Shown here piece by piece: positions 1 to 8,045 of a DNA stretch of 52,015 nt. Position numbers and translations under genes: made by a program. The DNA is from an uncultured Prevotella sp. (GTDB lineage: Bacteria; Bacteroidota; Bacteroidia; Bacteroidales; Bacteroidaceae): positions 1-52,015 of the forward strand of contig ONYL01000025.1 of NCBI GenBank assembly GCA_900322035.1, given 5' to 3'. The notes beneath the pieces were generated by a model. That model was not told where the DNA came from, did not search any database, and was given only the letters and a program-made list of their open reading frames with translations. Within the stretch, counting starts at the first letter, position 1. Every line of letters starts with the position of its first letter.

Positions 1-78
1 CGCAATATCTTTGTCAAGACGTTGAGGAAAAAGGATAATTTGTTTGGGATTGTAATCCCGAAAGTGTACTTTTGCCAT
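1..78 (-). CDS. IS1182-like transposase, N-terminal fragment (cut by window edge)
   Basis: The minus strand opens with an ATG at 78 and stays open for 26 codons to the window edge, starting MAKVHFRDYNPKQ and continuing ILFPQRLDKDIA. A short N-terminus of this kind, with an N-P-x-Q...L-x-P pattern, is typical of IS1182-family transposases of Bacteroidota, which would catalyse cut-and-paste movement of their own insertion sequence. Only the start is visible, so whether the gene is intact is unknown. A strong hairpin (120-156) lies just upstream and would insulate it from the Rpn-type gene on the other strand. The family assignment rests on 26 residues, so it is moderate. Confidence 0.6.
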   Translation of the reverse strand, partial: MAKVHFRDYNPKQIILFPQRLDKDIA

Positions 79-119
79 GTAATTCGTTTATACCACAAAT
101 ACTAAATTTTTGTGATATG

Positions 120-156
120 ACAAAGCCCCGGCTTGTGAAAGTCGAGGCTTTGTTTT
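120..156. terminator. Strong hairpin, terminator-like
   Basis: ACAAAGCC at 120-127 pairs with GGCTTTGT at 146-153, and the inner arms also pair (CGGCTT with AAGTCG, allowing one GU pair), leaving a 4-nt loop. A TTTT run follows on the plus strand. The hairpin sits between the divergent transposase start and the next gene and probably marks the outer part of the insertion sequence or blocks read-through. Confidence 0.6.
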
Positions 157-160
157 AAAA

Positions 161-204
161 AATAATACGAAAAAGAGGATGAACCGGAATTTTGATACAC
201 CCCC
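161..204. repeat. Terminator-like element, inverted copy of 51699-51744
   Basis: Read on the minus strand this stretch gives GTATCAAAATTC, then CATCCTCTTTTTCG and TATTATT, matching the element downstream of the last gene of the window (51699-51744) with a few changes in the loop. It can fold as AAAAAGAGG...CCCCTTTTT. It looks like a dispersed terminator-type repeat. Confidence 0.55.
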
Positions 205-420
205 TTTTTGCCTATCCGGCATCATCTCAGAGAGTCCTCCCGCAAAACGCATCGAAAGGCTTAAGACATAGCGCATTACTATTTGGATTGGCAATTAGGC
301 AACATCATTCTCTACCAACAGCAAGGAAGAGCATCGTTTCATATTGACGGGTAAGATGATTAATGTTTCCTGTGCTCAAAAAAATATACGCAATATCCCT
401 ATATTCTCAATTTTTTTTCG

Positions 421-428
421 TAAGTTTG
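421..428 (+). promoter_or_regulatory. -7 element (TAAGTTTG) of the Rpn-type gene
   Basis: TAAGTTTG fits the Bacteroidota -7 consensus TAnnTTTG. It lies 16 nt before the ATG at 445, so the transcript would have a leader of only about 10 nt. No convincing -33 TTG is seen at 19-20 bp upstream. Confidence 0.4.
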
Positions 429-444
429 CCAAAAAAGATAGGGT

Positions 445-1353
445 ATGGAAGACGACAACAAATATATCCGTTTTGACTGGGCTGCCAAGCGCATGTTGCG
501 TGACAAAGCCAACTTTGGAGTTTTTGAAGGACTGATAACCGTTCTTCTCAATGAGCCTGTTCATATCGTCGAAATCTTGGAGAGCGAAAGCAACCAAGAT
601 TATATAGACGACAAGTACAACCGCGTTGACATCAAAGCACGTAATAGCAAGGATGAGATCATTCTTGTAGAGATACAGCAGACACGTGAATTGTATTATT
701 TGGAACGGGTGTTGTATGGTGTTGCTAAAACGATCACCGAGCATATCTCTTTGGGCGAAAAATATGACAAGGTCAAAAAAGTCTACTCTATCAGCATTTT
801 GTATTTTGATTTAGGACAAGGTGCGGACTACCTTTATCATGGACAGACATCACTCGTAGGAGTACATACGAAGGATACGCTGAGAATCAATGCCCGCGAC
901 AGAGGTATCCTCAGCATTAAAACCCCAGAGGAAATTTTTCCCGAATACTTCATTATTCGTGTCAATGAGTTCAACAAGATTGCCAAGACTCCACTCGAAG
1001 AATGGATGGACTATCTGAAAAGTGGGCATATCAAAGAAAACACGACGGCTCCAGGGCTGCAGGAGGCTCGAAAAAAACTGCAATATCTGAAGATGGATAA
1101 AGCTGAACGTAAGGCCTACGACCGTCATATAGACAACATTATGGTCCAAAACGACGTGCTTGATACAGCCAAGATGGAAGGCCGTGCGGAAGGACGCGCT
1201 GAAGGCCGCGCGGAAGGACGTGCGGAAGGACGTGCGGAAGGACGTGCGGAAGAAAGAAAGTCTGTTGCTCGCAACCTCAAGGCTATGGGGCTTGACTTGC
1301 AGGCTATCGAGCAAGCCACTGGGCTCAGTCAAAAGGAAATTGAATCCTTATAG
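445..1353 (+). CDS. Rpn family / PD-(D/E)XK nuclease transposase-like protein
   Basis: A 302-residue protein of the PD-(D/E)XK family often annotated as Rpn recombination-promoting nuclease or 'putative transposase'. In the first third the motif RVDIKA followed by ILVEIQQ gives the D...E-x-Q catalytic pattern of this superfamily. Known members cut DNA and stimulate RecA-independent recombination; the role here is inferred. The C-terminal part contains six copies of the tetrapeptide EGRA (about residues 245-268, encoded by a 12-bp repeat), then a short helix-rich tail. The start at 445 follows a -7 element. It stands alone between an insertion sequence fragment and the GH95 gene on the other strand, fitting its frequent association with mobile DNA. 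Confidence 0.75.
   Translation: MEDDNKYIRFDWAAKRMLRDKANFGVFEGLITVLLNEPVHIVEILESESNQDYIDDKYNRVDIKARNSKDEIILVEIQQTRELYYLERVLYGVAKTITEHISLGEKYDKVKKVYSISILYFDLGQGADYLYHGQTSLVGVHTKDTLRINARDRGILSIKTPEEIFPEYFIIRVNEFNKIAKTPLEEWMDYLKSGHIKENTTAPGLQEARKKLQYLKMDKAERKAYDRHIDNIMVQNDVLDTAKMEGRAEGRAEGRAEGRAEGRAEGRAEERKSVARNLKAMGLDLQAIEQATGLSQKEIESL
1177..1248 (+). repeat. 12-bp coding tandem repeat (6 units)
   Basis: Six consecutive 12-bp units of the form GAAGGNCGNGCN encode EGRA six times inside the Rpn-type protein. The last three units are identical (GAAGGACGTGCG); earlier ones differ at synonymous positions. Because the unit is four codons long, gain or loss of units changes length without shifting the frame. 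Confidence 0.9.
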
Positions 1354-1440
1354 TCCTCCTGGTATTTTCTGGTTGTCTGTATTGTGTCAAATCAGGCGAT
1401 CATCGGAGATAGCCATGTAACGTCGTGATGGAAGCTGCGT

Positions 1441-1466
1441 TGTTTTGTGGCATTTGCCACGAAACA
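1441..1466 (-). terminator. Hairpin downstream of the GH95 gene
   Basis: TGTTTTGTGGCA and TGCCACGAAACA flank a 2-nt loop just beyond the stop codon of the minus-strand GH95 gene. The stem is nearly perfect, but no clear U-run follows, so termination function is uncertain. Confidence 0.4.
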
Positions 1467-1469
1467 CAT

Positions 1470-4001
1470 TCAAAGCCTTGCAATTATGTAGCTTTCCCCC
1501 TTGACGGTTTGGAACATGATCTGGTTGTCACCGTTTGTGCTGACGCTGACAGCCCTTCCTTTAGAATCCGTGACCTTCATGACCGAAATACCTTGACAGA
1601 TGATGGTACAGGGAACACCACTCCCCGAAATAAGATGGGCTTCGATGAGTTTTCCATCCTGCCACGATATATCCACGGTGAAGTTGCCTCGGGCTCGCAG
1701 GCCGGCCACACGCCCATTGGCCCAAGCGTCGGGCAACGCGGGCAGTAGCTGCAGCGCGCCGGTGTGACTTTGCAGGAGCATCTCGGTGACACCGGCCGTG
1801 CCGCCGAAGTTTCCGTCGATCTGAAAAGGCGGGTGCAGGTCCCAAAGATTGTCTGATGTGCCATTCTTCAGCAGGTTGCCGTAGAGCTTATAGGCATGGT
1901 TGCCGTCGAGCAGCCTTGCCCACTGGTTGAGTTTCCATCCCATGCTCCATCCCGTAGCCCCGTCACCCCGGTGCTCAAGCACTATACGGGCGGCCTGGGC
2001 CAGCTCGGGCGTGGTGAGCGGACTGATGGTGTGGCCGGGATGCAGACCGAAGAGATGATTCACATGGCGGTGGTGGTCGTTGGGGTCGTCGATGTCTCGG
2101 CTCCACTCCATCAGCTGGCCGTAGCGTCCTATGCGGTAAGGTGCCAAATGATCCAACACATTCTGCCACTGGGCGGCCTCATCCCCATCCACCCCAAGGG
2201 CCTTGGCAGCGGCGATAGCGTCGAGCAGAATCTCGCGTGCCACCGCATGGCAGTAGGTGGCTCCCTCGTCCACCATCCCATGCTCGGGCGACGTGCTGGG
2301 AGCGGCAGTATATACGCTGTCGGGCCTCAGCCAGAGATAGTCCTGGGTGAACTCAGCCGCTCCCTTGATGATGGGGTAGCCCACGGTGCGCAGCCACTCG
2401 TGGTCGCGCGTATAGTCGTAGTAGTCCCACAGATGGGTGGCCAGCCACGGACCGGCCATCGGACTGAGGTTGTATTGCATGGCTTGGTCGCTGAGCGGCG
2501 CGGTGAGCCCGAAGGGATTGGAAGAGATGGACGTGGTCCACCCGCGCGCGCCGAAATAGGACTTCGCCGTCACCGTCCCGCCTTTCACCTGCGACCGCAC
2601 ATAGTTGATCATAGGTTGCATACACTCCAAGAGGTTATCCTGCAGGGCCGGCCAATAGTTCATCTGGATGTTGATGTTGTTGTGGTAGTCGCAGTGCCAT
2701 GGCCCGTCGATATTGTTGAGCCACAGTCCCTGCAGATTGGCGGGCAGGTTGTCGCGCGAGGACGAGATGAGCAGGTAGCGGCCATATTGGAAATAGAGCG
2801 TTTCGAGATAAGGGTCTTTTACGCCCTTGCGGTAGTCGGCGAGCCTTTGGGCGGTGGGCTTGAAGAGGTCGGCGGCAGTGTCGCCCAGTTGCAGCCTCAC
2901 ATGGGAGAAGATGGGCTGGTAGTCGGCCAGGTGGCGGCGGAGCAACTGCCTGTATGTCTTCTTGGCCGCCGAGCCGAGCCATGTCTCCGTTGTCTTGTCG
3001 GGATCAACACCCACGTAGGCCAAAGGATCATTGAAGTCGGGATCGAAATTCATCTTGTAGTCGGTGTCGGCCGTGAGGAGGAACACCACCTCGTCGGCCC
3101 CTTTGACCGACAGCCGTCCGCCGGCGCGCTGTACTTTTCCTCCACGGGCAATCATCTTTATGCGCACGTTGAAACGCATGCCGTTGTTGTCGAGGGCCGC
3201 ATGGTAATCCAACGTGTTGCCCCCGTCCACCTCGGCAACACCCGTGACCAAGGGATTGGGGCAATAGGCGAGCGAGAGGTTCTGCATGGCCGGTCGGTTG
3301 GCCGAATAGCGCATCACGAGCACGTTGTCGGGATGGGAGCAGAAGGCGGTGCGCTCATAGCGCACGCCGTCCTTCAGGAAGCTCACCGTGGCCAAGGCCG
3401 AGTCGAGGGAGAGCACACGGCTGTAGTCGGCCACGCCCAAGGAGTCGATGCCCGTTTGGATGTGGAGCTCGCCCAAGGTGGTATAGTTGCCGAAGCGCCA
3501 CGTGGGCTCGTTGTCGGGCGAATAGGAGAACAGCCCGTTCATGTTGCAGGAGGTGAGCGAGTCGGCCAAGCGGTAGTCGCCACGCAGGAAGGCCTTGCGG
3601 ATGAGCGGCACGATATGGGCCGACTGCTTGTTGACGTCCCAGTAGTGGGCGGGGCCCTGCTTCGTGTTGGGGCCGCCGAGCCAGAGGGAGATCTCGTTGA
3701 GCGAGACGCGCTCGGTGGTGATGGAGCCGAAGATGGACGCGCCTAAACTGCCGTTGCCGATGGGCAGCGAGGCCGTCTCGTAGTAGGGGTCGGCCTTGGC
3801 AGCATCGGTAAAGCCGATGGGCACCTTTCCGGTGTAGCCCTCGGGCCGGCCGTAGTACCACGGACAGGCGCCCAAGAGGGTGGTGGGTGTGTTGAAACGG
3901 ATTTGCAATGGGGGCTGGTGGGGCTGGCCGAGGGCGGTGTGCGGCAGCAGGGCCAGGCCGGCAAGGACAAGCAGCGACAGGGTCAGGTCTTTGATTCTCA
4001 T
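1470..4001 (-). CDS. Glycoside hydrolase family 95 (alpha-L-fucosidase/galactosidase type)
   Basis: An 843-residue secreted enzyme with an N-terminal signal peptide (about residues 1-25). The N-terminal beta domain carries [14 protein letters not shown] and the [11 protein letters not shown] stretch typical of GH95. Catalytic-domain landmarks match those known from bifidobacterial AfcA: the NINIQMNYW motif (N442, N444), TSPEHG (E573, the acid) and QIDGNFGG (D729). GH95 enzymes release terminal alpha-1,2-linked L-fucose, or in some members L-galactose, from host or plant glycans by an inverting mechanism, here most likely in the periplasm. It is transcribed away from the ECF sigma operon, with paired promoters at 4051-4109. 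No SusC/SusD pair adjoins it, so it is not in an obvious polysaccharide utilisation locus. The exact sugar cannot be decided from the sequence. Confidence 0.9.
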   Translation of the reverse strand: MRIKDLTLSLLVLAGLALLPHTALGQPHQPPLQIRFNTPTTLLGACPWYYGRPEGYTGKVPIGFTDAAKADPYYETASLPIGNGSLGASIFGSITTERVSLNEISLWLGGPNTKQGPAHYWDVNKQSAHIVPLIRKAFLRGDYRLADSLTSCNMNGLFSYSPDNEPTWRFGNYTTLGELHIQTGIDSLGVADYSRVLSLDSALATVSFLKDGVRYERTAFCSHPDNVLVMRYSANRPAMQNLSLAYCPNPLVTGVAEVDGGNTLDYHAALDNNGMRFNVRIKMIARGGKVQRAGGRLSVKGADEVVFLLTADTDYKMNFDPDFNDPLAYVGVDPDKTTETWLGSAAKKTYRQLLRRHLADYQPIFSHVRLQLGDTAADLFKPTAQRLADYRKGVKDPYLETLYFQYGRYLLISSSRDNLPANLQGLWLNNIDGPWHCDYHNNINIQMNYWPALQDNLLECMQPMINYVRSQVKGGTVTAKSYFGARGWTTSISSNPFGLTAPLSDQAMQYNLSPMAGPWLATHLWDYYDYTRDHEWLRTVGYPIIKGAAEFTQDYLWLRPDSVYTAAPSTSPEHGMVDEGATYCHAVAREILLDAIAAAKALGVDGDEAAQWQNVLDHLAPYRIGRYGQLMEWSRDIDDPNDHHRHVNHLFGLHPGHTISPLTTPELAQAARIVLEHRGDGATGWSMGWKLNQWARLLDGNHAYKLYGNLLKNGTSDNLWDLHPPFQIDGNFGGTAGVTEMLLQSHTGALQLLPALPDAWANGRVAGLRARGNFTVDISWQDGKLIEAHLISGSGVPCTIICQGISVMKVTDSKGRAVSVSTNGDNQIMFQTVKGESYIIARL

Positions 4002-4050
4002 ATTGGGTTTGTCGTTTTCTATTCCGTATGTGTACGGCTTCTTACGAATG

Positions 4051-4058
4051 CAAAGTTA
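4051..4058 (-). promoter_or_regulatory. -7 element of the GH95 gene
   Basis: Read on the minus strand this is TAACTTTG, a perfect TAnnTTTG match, about 50 nt upstream of the GH95 start codon. No clear -33 TTG at 19-20 bp was found. Confidence 0.45.
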
Positions 4059-4101
4059 GCCAAAAAGTTGTAAACCATGGTGGCATCGGCACTTATTCCA
4101 T

Positions 4102-4109
4102 TATATTTG
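4102..4109 (+). promoter_or_regulatory. -7 element of the ECF sigma operon
   Basis: TATATTTG followed by C, a common Bacteroidota -7 form, lies 61 nt upstream of the sigma factor ATG (4170). It is divergent to the GH95 promoter, so the two operons share an intergenic control region of about 170 bp. Confidence 0.45.
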
Positions 4110-4169
4110 CAGAAAAAAATATTCCTATTTTGGTTAGGTTTCTCCCAACTGAAGTGTATAGACAAGTGT

Positions 4170-4658
4170 ATGGACAACAAAGAAGTTATCAACCAACTGT
4201 TCCGCCAGCATTATCCCGACATGATACGCTTGGCGCGACTGCTTCTCCACGACCAGGCAGAGAGCGAGGATGCCGTGGAGGAAGTCTTTGCATCGCTCAT
4301 CGGCAAGGACATTCTCCCCACAGGCCCCACGGCACGGGCTTTTCTGATGACAGCCCTGCGCAACCGCTGCTTCAACCAGTTGCGCCACCGCACCATTCAG
4401 CAGCGGCTGCAAGGACTCTACCTTCTCGACAGCCAACTTCAGGAAGCGACAGCCGACATGGAGGAGCGCATCGACAAGGTGAGGCAAGCCATCGAAAGCC
4501 TCAACGACGACACCAGCCGACGAATCCTCGCCCAACGCTACACCCAACAGCTCTCTTATGCCGAGATCGCCGAGGTGGAGGGCATCAGCGAAACAGCAGT
4601 CTACAAGCGCATCAGAAAAGCCTTGGACGCACTCAAAGAGAAACTAATCTACAAATAG
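4170..4658 (+). CDS. RNA polymerase ECF-type sigma-70 factor
   Basis: A 162-residue protein with the two helical regions of ECF sigma factors. Region 2 starts FRQHYPDMIRLARLLL and continues through EDAVEEVF to AFLMTALRNRCFNQLR. Region 4 includes the helix-turn-helix around LSYAEIAEVEGISETAVYKR and ends KALDALKEKL. It would direct RNA polymerase to a small set of promoters when released by its anti-sigma factor. The in-frame upstream extension to 4077 is rejected because it overlaps the -7 element and does not resemble the family; ATG 4170 gives the normal length. It lies 4 nt before the anti-sigma gene, and the receptor gene follows, the standard order for cell-surface signalling in this phylum. 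Confidence 0.88.
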   Translation: MDNKEVINQLFRQHYPDMIRLARLLLHDQAESEDAVEEVFASLIGKDILPTGPTARAFLMTALRNRCFNQLRHRTIQQRLQGLYLLDSQLQEATADMEERIDKVRQAIESLNDDTSRRILAQRYTQQLSYAEIAEVEGISETAVYKRIRKALDALKEKLIYK

Positions 4659-4662
4659 GAAT

Positions 4663-5340
4663 ATGGACAAGATAGAAAGACTCATCCAGATGATGGACCA
4701 CCCCGACCGCTATTCTCAAGAGGAGTGGCAGGAAGTGCTTGCCGACAAGGACTGCCGGGAGTACTACCGGCTGATGTGTGACACCGCGGCCGTTTTGAAC
4801 GGTCTGAAAGAAGACGGCAATCCCCATAGCGACACCAACGCGACAGAAACAGCACTACGCCATTTCCAACAGCGGTATATGCCCGAGCGACGGCATTACA
4901 GGATGTGGAGTAAGGTGGCCGCCGGCTTTACAGGACTCCTGCTCGTGTCGGGTATAGCCTTTGCCACGATTACCATCGTCAGACAACAGCACCCAACAAC
5001 AGGGAATACAAACGTAGAGACCCCGCTGCGGAGCTTACAGAAGGCGAAGACCGCCCCCGCCCCAACAGACACCACGGTGGCGAAGCCCCAAGCCAAAGCG
5101 GGCATGAGGCAGTTCGTTGATGTCAGCGCGGGCGAAATTCTCAAGGAGATTGCCGCCTATTATGGAATGAAGGAAGAGACCAGCAGCAGACAGGCTGCCA
5201 ACACGAGGCTCTACTTCAACTGGAACAAACAATACAACGTGGAGCAAGTGGTGGAGCAACTGAACCAGTTTGAGCATATCCACATCACAATCGACGGCGA
5301 CAATCTCGTCTTGGAAGCAGCAGGAGGAACCGACCGATGA
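4663..5340 (+). CDS. Short anti-sigma factor with DUF4974 (FecR C-terminal) domain
   Basis: A 225-residue single-pass membrane protein. Residues 1-80 are cytoplasmic and acidic and probably bind the sigma factor; residues 84-106 form one transmembrane helix; residues 107-149 are a Pro/Thr/Ala-rich linker; residues 150-220 match the DUF4974 (FecR C-terminal, STN-like) fold, with FVDVSAGEILKEIAAYYG and TRLYFNW. Full FecR-type anti-sigmas of Bacteroidota are usually above 300 residues and have a central FecR domain; that domain seems absent here. The stop codon overlaps the receptor start (ATGA at 5337-5340), implying translational coupling. Its expected role is to hold the sigma factor until signalled by the outer membrane partner. 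Confidence 0.8.
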   Translation: MDKIERLIQMMDHPDRYSQEEWQEVLADKDCREYYRLMCDTAAVLNGLKEDGNPHSDTNATETALRHFQQRYMPERRHYRMWSKVAAGFTGLLLVSGIAFATITIVRQQHPTTGNTNVETPLRSLQKAKTAPAPTDTTVAKPQAKAGMRQFVDVSAGEILKEIAAYYGMKEETSSRQAANTRLYFNWNKQYNVEQVVEQLNQFEHIHITIDGDNLVLEAAGGTDR

Positions 5341-7907
5341 GAAACAAATCGCTACTTCTCGCCGTGCTGCTCGTGGTGTGCACAAGCCTCAGCGCCCAGA
5401 CCATCACCCACTCGTTTCGCAATACCTCCATGGCTGACGCGCTGCGCTATCTGAGCATGGCGAGCCACCAATATATGATCAACTTCGCCTACGACGACCT
5501 GGAAGACTTCAAGGTGACCACGGACGTGCGCAACCAGACGGTTCCCGACGCCATCCGCCAGATCATCGGCTTCTATCCCATCGGCATGAAAGTCGTGGAC
5601 GGTGGAAAGGATGCCCAGGGAAAACCTTTCCCCGACCTGATCTTCGTGGAATGCATACAAAAGGAGAGCCGCAAGCTCACGGGCCGTGTGGTGGACGAGA
5701 ATGGACAGCCCATGGAGTTTGTCAATGTCGGCGTGCTCAGCCCGCGCGACTCCTCGTTCATCAATGGCGGCGTGACCACGGCGGCCGGCGACTTCGTCAT
5801 TCCCTGCAAGACCACCGACGTCCTCGTCAGCCTCACCAGCGTGGGCTACCGACGCCTCGTCCGTCATATCACTACGGCCCATGCCGGTGTACTGACCATG
5901 CGCCCCGATGCCTACCAGTTGAAAACTGTAAATGTGAAAGGCCGCCGAAAGGTGGAGCACGAGGACCGCAACGTCTACACGTTCTCCGACGAGGAGGTGA
6001 AAGCGTCACGAGAAGCCCAACAGCTCATTGCCACGCTGCCCGGACTGCGCGTCGACGTTCTCAGCGGCCAGCTTGCCACGCTCTCTGGCAAGCCGCTGAC
6101 AATTCTTGTCAACGGCATCGAGTCCAACGACAACGACCTGAAAGCACTGCAAGCCAAAGACATCCGCAACGTCGACTACTATGTGGTGCCACCGGCTCGC
6201 TACGCTGACGCCGGTACCGTGCTCAACATCCACACCCGTGCCGCCGAGAACGGCTACGCCACAGGCTTCGACGTGATGCAGGGTACGAAGTCGGGATTCA
6301 ACAACACCAACGTCTACGCCAAGTACAACCACGGCCCACACCAGTTCTCACTCGACTACCGGCTCGAACTGCGCAATGCAGCCAACTGCGACGAGCAGGA
6401 TACCTACACCTTCAAAGACGGGGAGAAGCGGGCTACCTACGACTACAGCGGCACCTACCACTTCGGCTATGCCAGCCACGACTTCAATCTGAAGTATCTC
6501 TTCACCCATGGCGACAGCCTCAACTTCCAAGCGAAGTTCACGCCCACCATCTTCACCTGGTTCTGGAACAGTAACATGGACATCAATGCAGAAGGAAACC
6601 CACTATGGGCCAACGGTACACAGGACAAGCGACAACGGCGCAACAGCTTCTCGCCATCGCTCGACCTCTACTTCGACCGCAAGTTGCCCGGTGGACACGA
6701 GATCATGCTCAACGCCGTCGGTACCCTCTTCCACAACAAGCAGCATGTGCACAACATCCAAAACGACGAGACCCAGCAAACCCTCGACGACGACATGCGG
6801 CAGCACAACAACAAATACTCGTTCATCGGCGAGGCGGCTTACACCAAGGACTGGGGTCGCACGCAGCTCGCCCTCGGCTACCGCGCCGCGCTGGCTAAGT
6901 CGGATTACCGCATCACCAACATCCTCTCCGACTACAAGGAATACGACTACAATGCCACCGACGACAAGCACTATGCCTATGCACAGCTCAACGGCAGCAT
7001 CGCCAAGATCGGCTACCGCGTAAGCCTTGGTGCCACCTATATCAATACGAGCAACGACGACACACACTTCCACAAACTCTACTTCACGCCCGACGCCCTG
7101 TTCTCCTACAACGTGAAGAACGGTGCCCTGCGACTTCGCGGCAAGATGTCGACCATCACGCCGAACATCTCCAGCCTGAGCAACAACAGCACGGTGACCA
7201 TCCCCGGACTGCTCTACTCGGGCAACCCGTGGCTGAAGAGCGCACTCGACAAGCAGATCGGGCTCACCTACTCGCTCAACCTGCCTTGGCTCAACATGGA
7301 CCTGACAGCCGAGGCGCGGAAGATTGACGACGACTTCAGCACCTACTACCAGTGGCAGACGATAGACGGCAACCGCGTCATCGTGGGACGAGACGAAAAC
7401 TGCGACTACCTGCTCAACTATGGCTTCGCAGGCTCGCTGACCATCAGGCCGTTCAGTAACGACCTGCTCACGATAGGCGTGGAGACCGGCTACAAGTGGC
7501 AGAAGGAGAAGAGCGACATTATCGGCGTGCACCGCCACCACTACATGCCGTTGGCCTGGACGGTGGACTTCCGCAAGGGATGCTGGGGAGCCGAATACTA
7601 CCAGTGCATTCCGCACAAGCAACTCAACGGCAGCTTCATCAATTCGGCCGAGAACACGCAGAACCTCATCGTCTACTACCAGAAAAAGCAACTGATGGTA
7701 GGTATAGTATGCATCTTCCCCTTCGCTGCGGCTAAATACCACAACAGCATCCTCGACAACGATGTCCTTGACCAACACGGTTGGAACCGCGTCACCAGTC
7801 AGAAGCGCACCTTCTGCATCACCCTGAGCTATAATCTCTTCTCGGGCAAACAAAACAACGACGAGAAGAAACTCAACAATAAGGACAACGACCAGGGATT
7901 CTTTTAA
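5337..7907 (+). CDS. STN / carboxypeptidase-regulatory / TonB-receptor-like outer membrane protein
   Basis: An 856-residue outer membrane protein. Order of parts: signal peptide (1-20), STN domain (about 22-110) of the kind that contacts a FecR-like partner, a carboxypeptidase-regulatory-like beta-sandwich (about 113-195, LTGRVVDENGQPMEFVNV), a plug-like segment (about 205-295, with VNGIESND and VDYYVVPPARYA), and a long aromatic-rich beta-barrel to the C-terminus. It resembles 'outer membrane beta-barrel family' relatives of TonB-dependent receptors rather than a SusC protein; no SusD follows. The gene overlaps the anti-sigma stop by 4 nt. The inferred role is ligand sensing, perhaps uptake, signalling through the anti-sigma to the sigma factor. 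The ligand is not deducible. A bidirectional terminator follows at 7987-8027. Confidence 0.8.
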   Translation: MRNKSLLLAVLLVVCTSLSAQTITHSFRNTSMADALRYLSMASHQYMINFAYDDLEDFKVTTDVRNQTVPDAIRQIIGFYPIGMKVVDGGKDAQGKPFPDLIFVECIQKESRKLTGRVVDENGQPMEFVNVGVLSPRDSSFINGGVTTAAGDFVIPCKTTDVLVSLTSVGYRRLVRHITTAHAGVLTMRPDAYQLKTVNVKGRRKVEHEDRNVYTFSDEEVKASREAQQLIATLPGLRVDVLSGQLATLSGKPLTILVNGIESNDNDLKALQAKDIRNVDYYVVPPARYADAGTVLNIHTRAAENGYATGFDVMQGTKSGFNNTNVYAKYNHGPHQFSLDYRLELRNAANCDEQDTYTFKDGEKRATYDYSGTYHFGYASHDFNLKYLFTHGDSLNFQAKFTPTIFTWFWNSNMDINAEGNPLWANGTQDKRQRRNSFSPSLDLYFDRKLPGGHEIMLNAVGTLFHNKQHVHNIQNDETQQTLDDDMRQHNNKYSFIGEAAYTKDWGRTQLALGYRAALAKSDYRITNILSDYKEYDYNATDDKHYAYAQLNGSIAKIGYRVSLGATYINTSNDDTHFHKLYFTPDALFSYNVKNGALRLRGKMSTITPNISSLSNNSTVTIPGLLYSGNPWLKSALDKQIGLTYSLNLPWLNMDLTAEARKIDDDFSTYYQWQTIDGNRVIVGRDENCDYLLNYGFAGSLTIRPFSNDLLTIGVETGYKWQKEKSDIIGVHRHHYMPLAWTVDFRKGCWGAEYYQCIPHKQLNGSFINSAENTQNLIVYYQKKQLMVGIVCIFPFAAAKYHNSILDNDVLDQHGWNRVTSQKRTFCITLSYNLFSGKQNNDEKKLNNKDNDQGFF

Positions 7908-7986
7908 CCTCTCTCTCACACATCAATGCCGCACGGTGGTCTTTTTGTGGCATTGCTAACAGGTTTTGGTAACGTGGAAAGAAACC

Positions 7987-8027
7987 AAAAAAAGCTGAGC
8001 ATGGTATTTCTCATGCTCAGCTTTTTT
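7987..8027. terminator. Bidirectional Rho-independent terminator
   Basis: GCTGAGCATG (7994-8003) and CATGCTCAGC (8012-8021) form a perfect 10-bp stem with an 8-nt loop, flanked by an A-run upstream and a T-run downstream. It lies between the convergent receptor gene and the S41 protease gene and can serve both. Confidence 0.92.
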
Positions 8028-8045
8028 GTATATGGTTAGCGTGGC

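Noticed and set aside
88-294. 68-codon minus-strand frame near the left edge
   Set aside because: It spans the hairpin at 120-156 and the repeat at 161-204; no protein features.
1896-3746. Long open frame (616 codons) on the plus strand inside the GH95 gene
   Set aside because: It is fully antisense to a gene with clear GH95 catalytic motifs; its residue composition (His/Val/Gly-rich) is that of a shadow frame in GC-rich DNA.
6603-7919. 438-codon minus-strand frame opposite the outer membrane receptor
   Set aside because: Antisense shadow; the plus-strand gene has continuous domain structure and is coupled to the anti-sigma gene.
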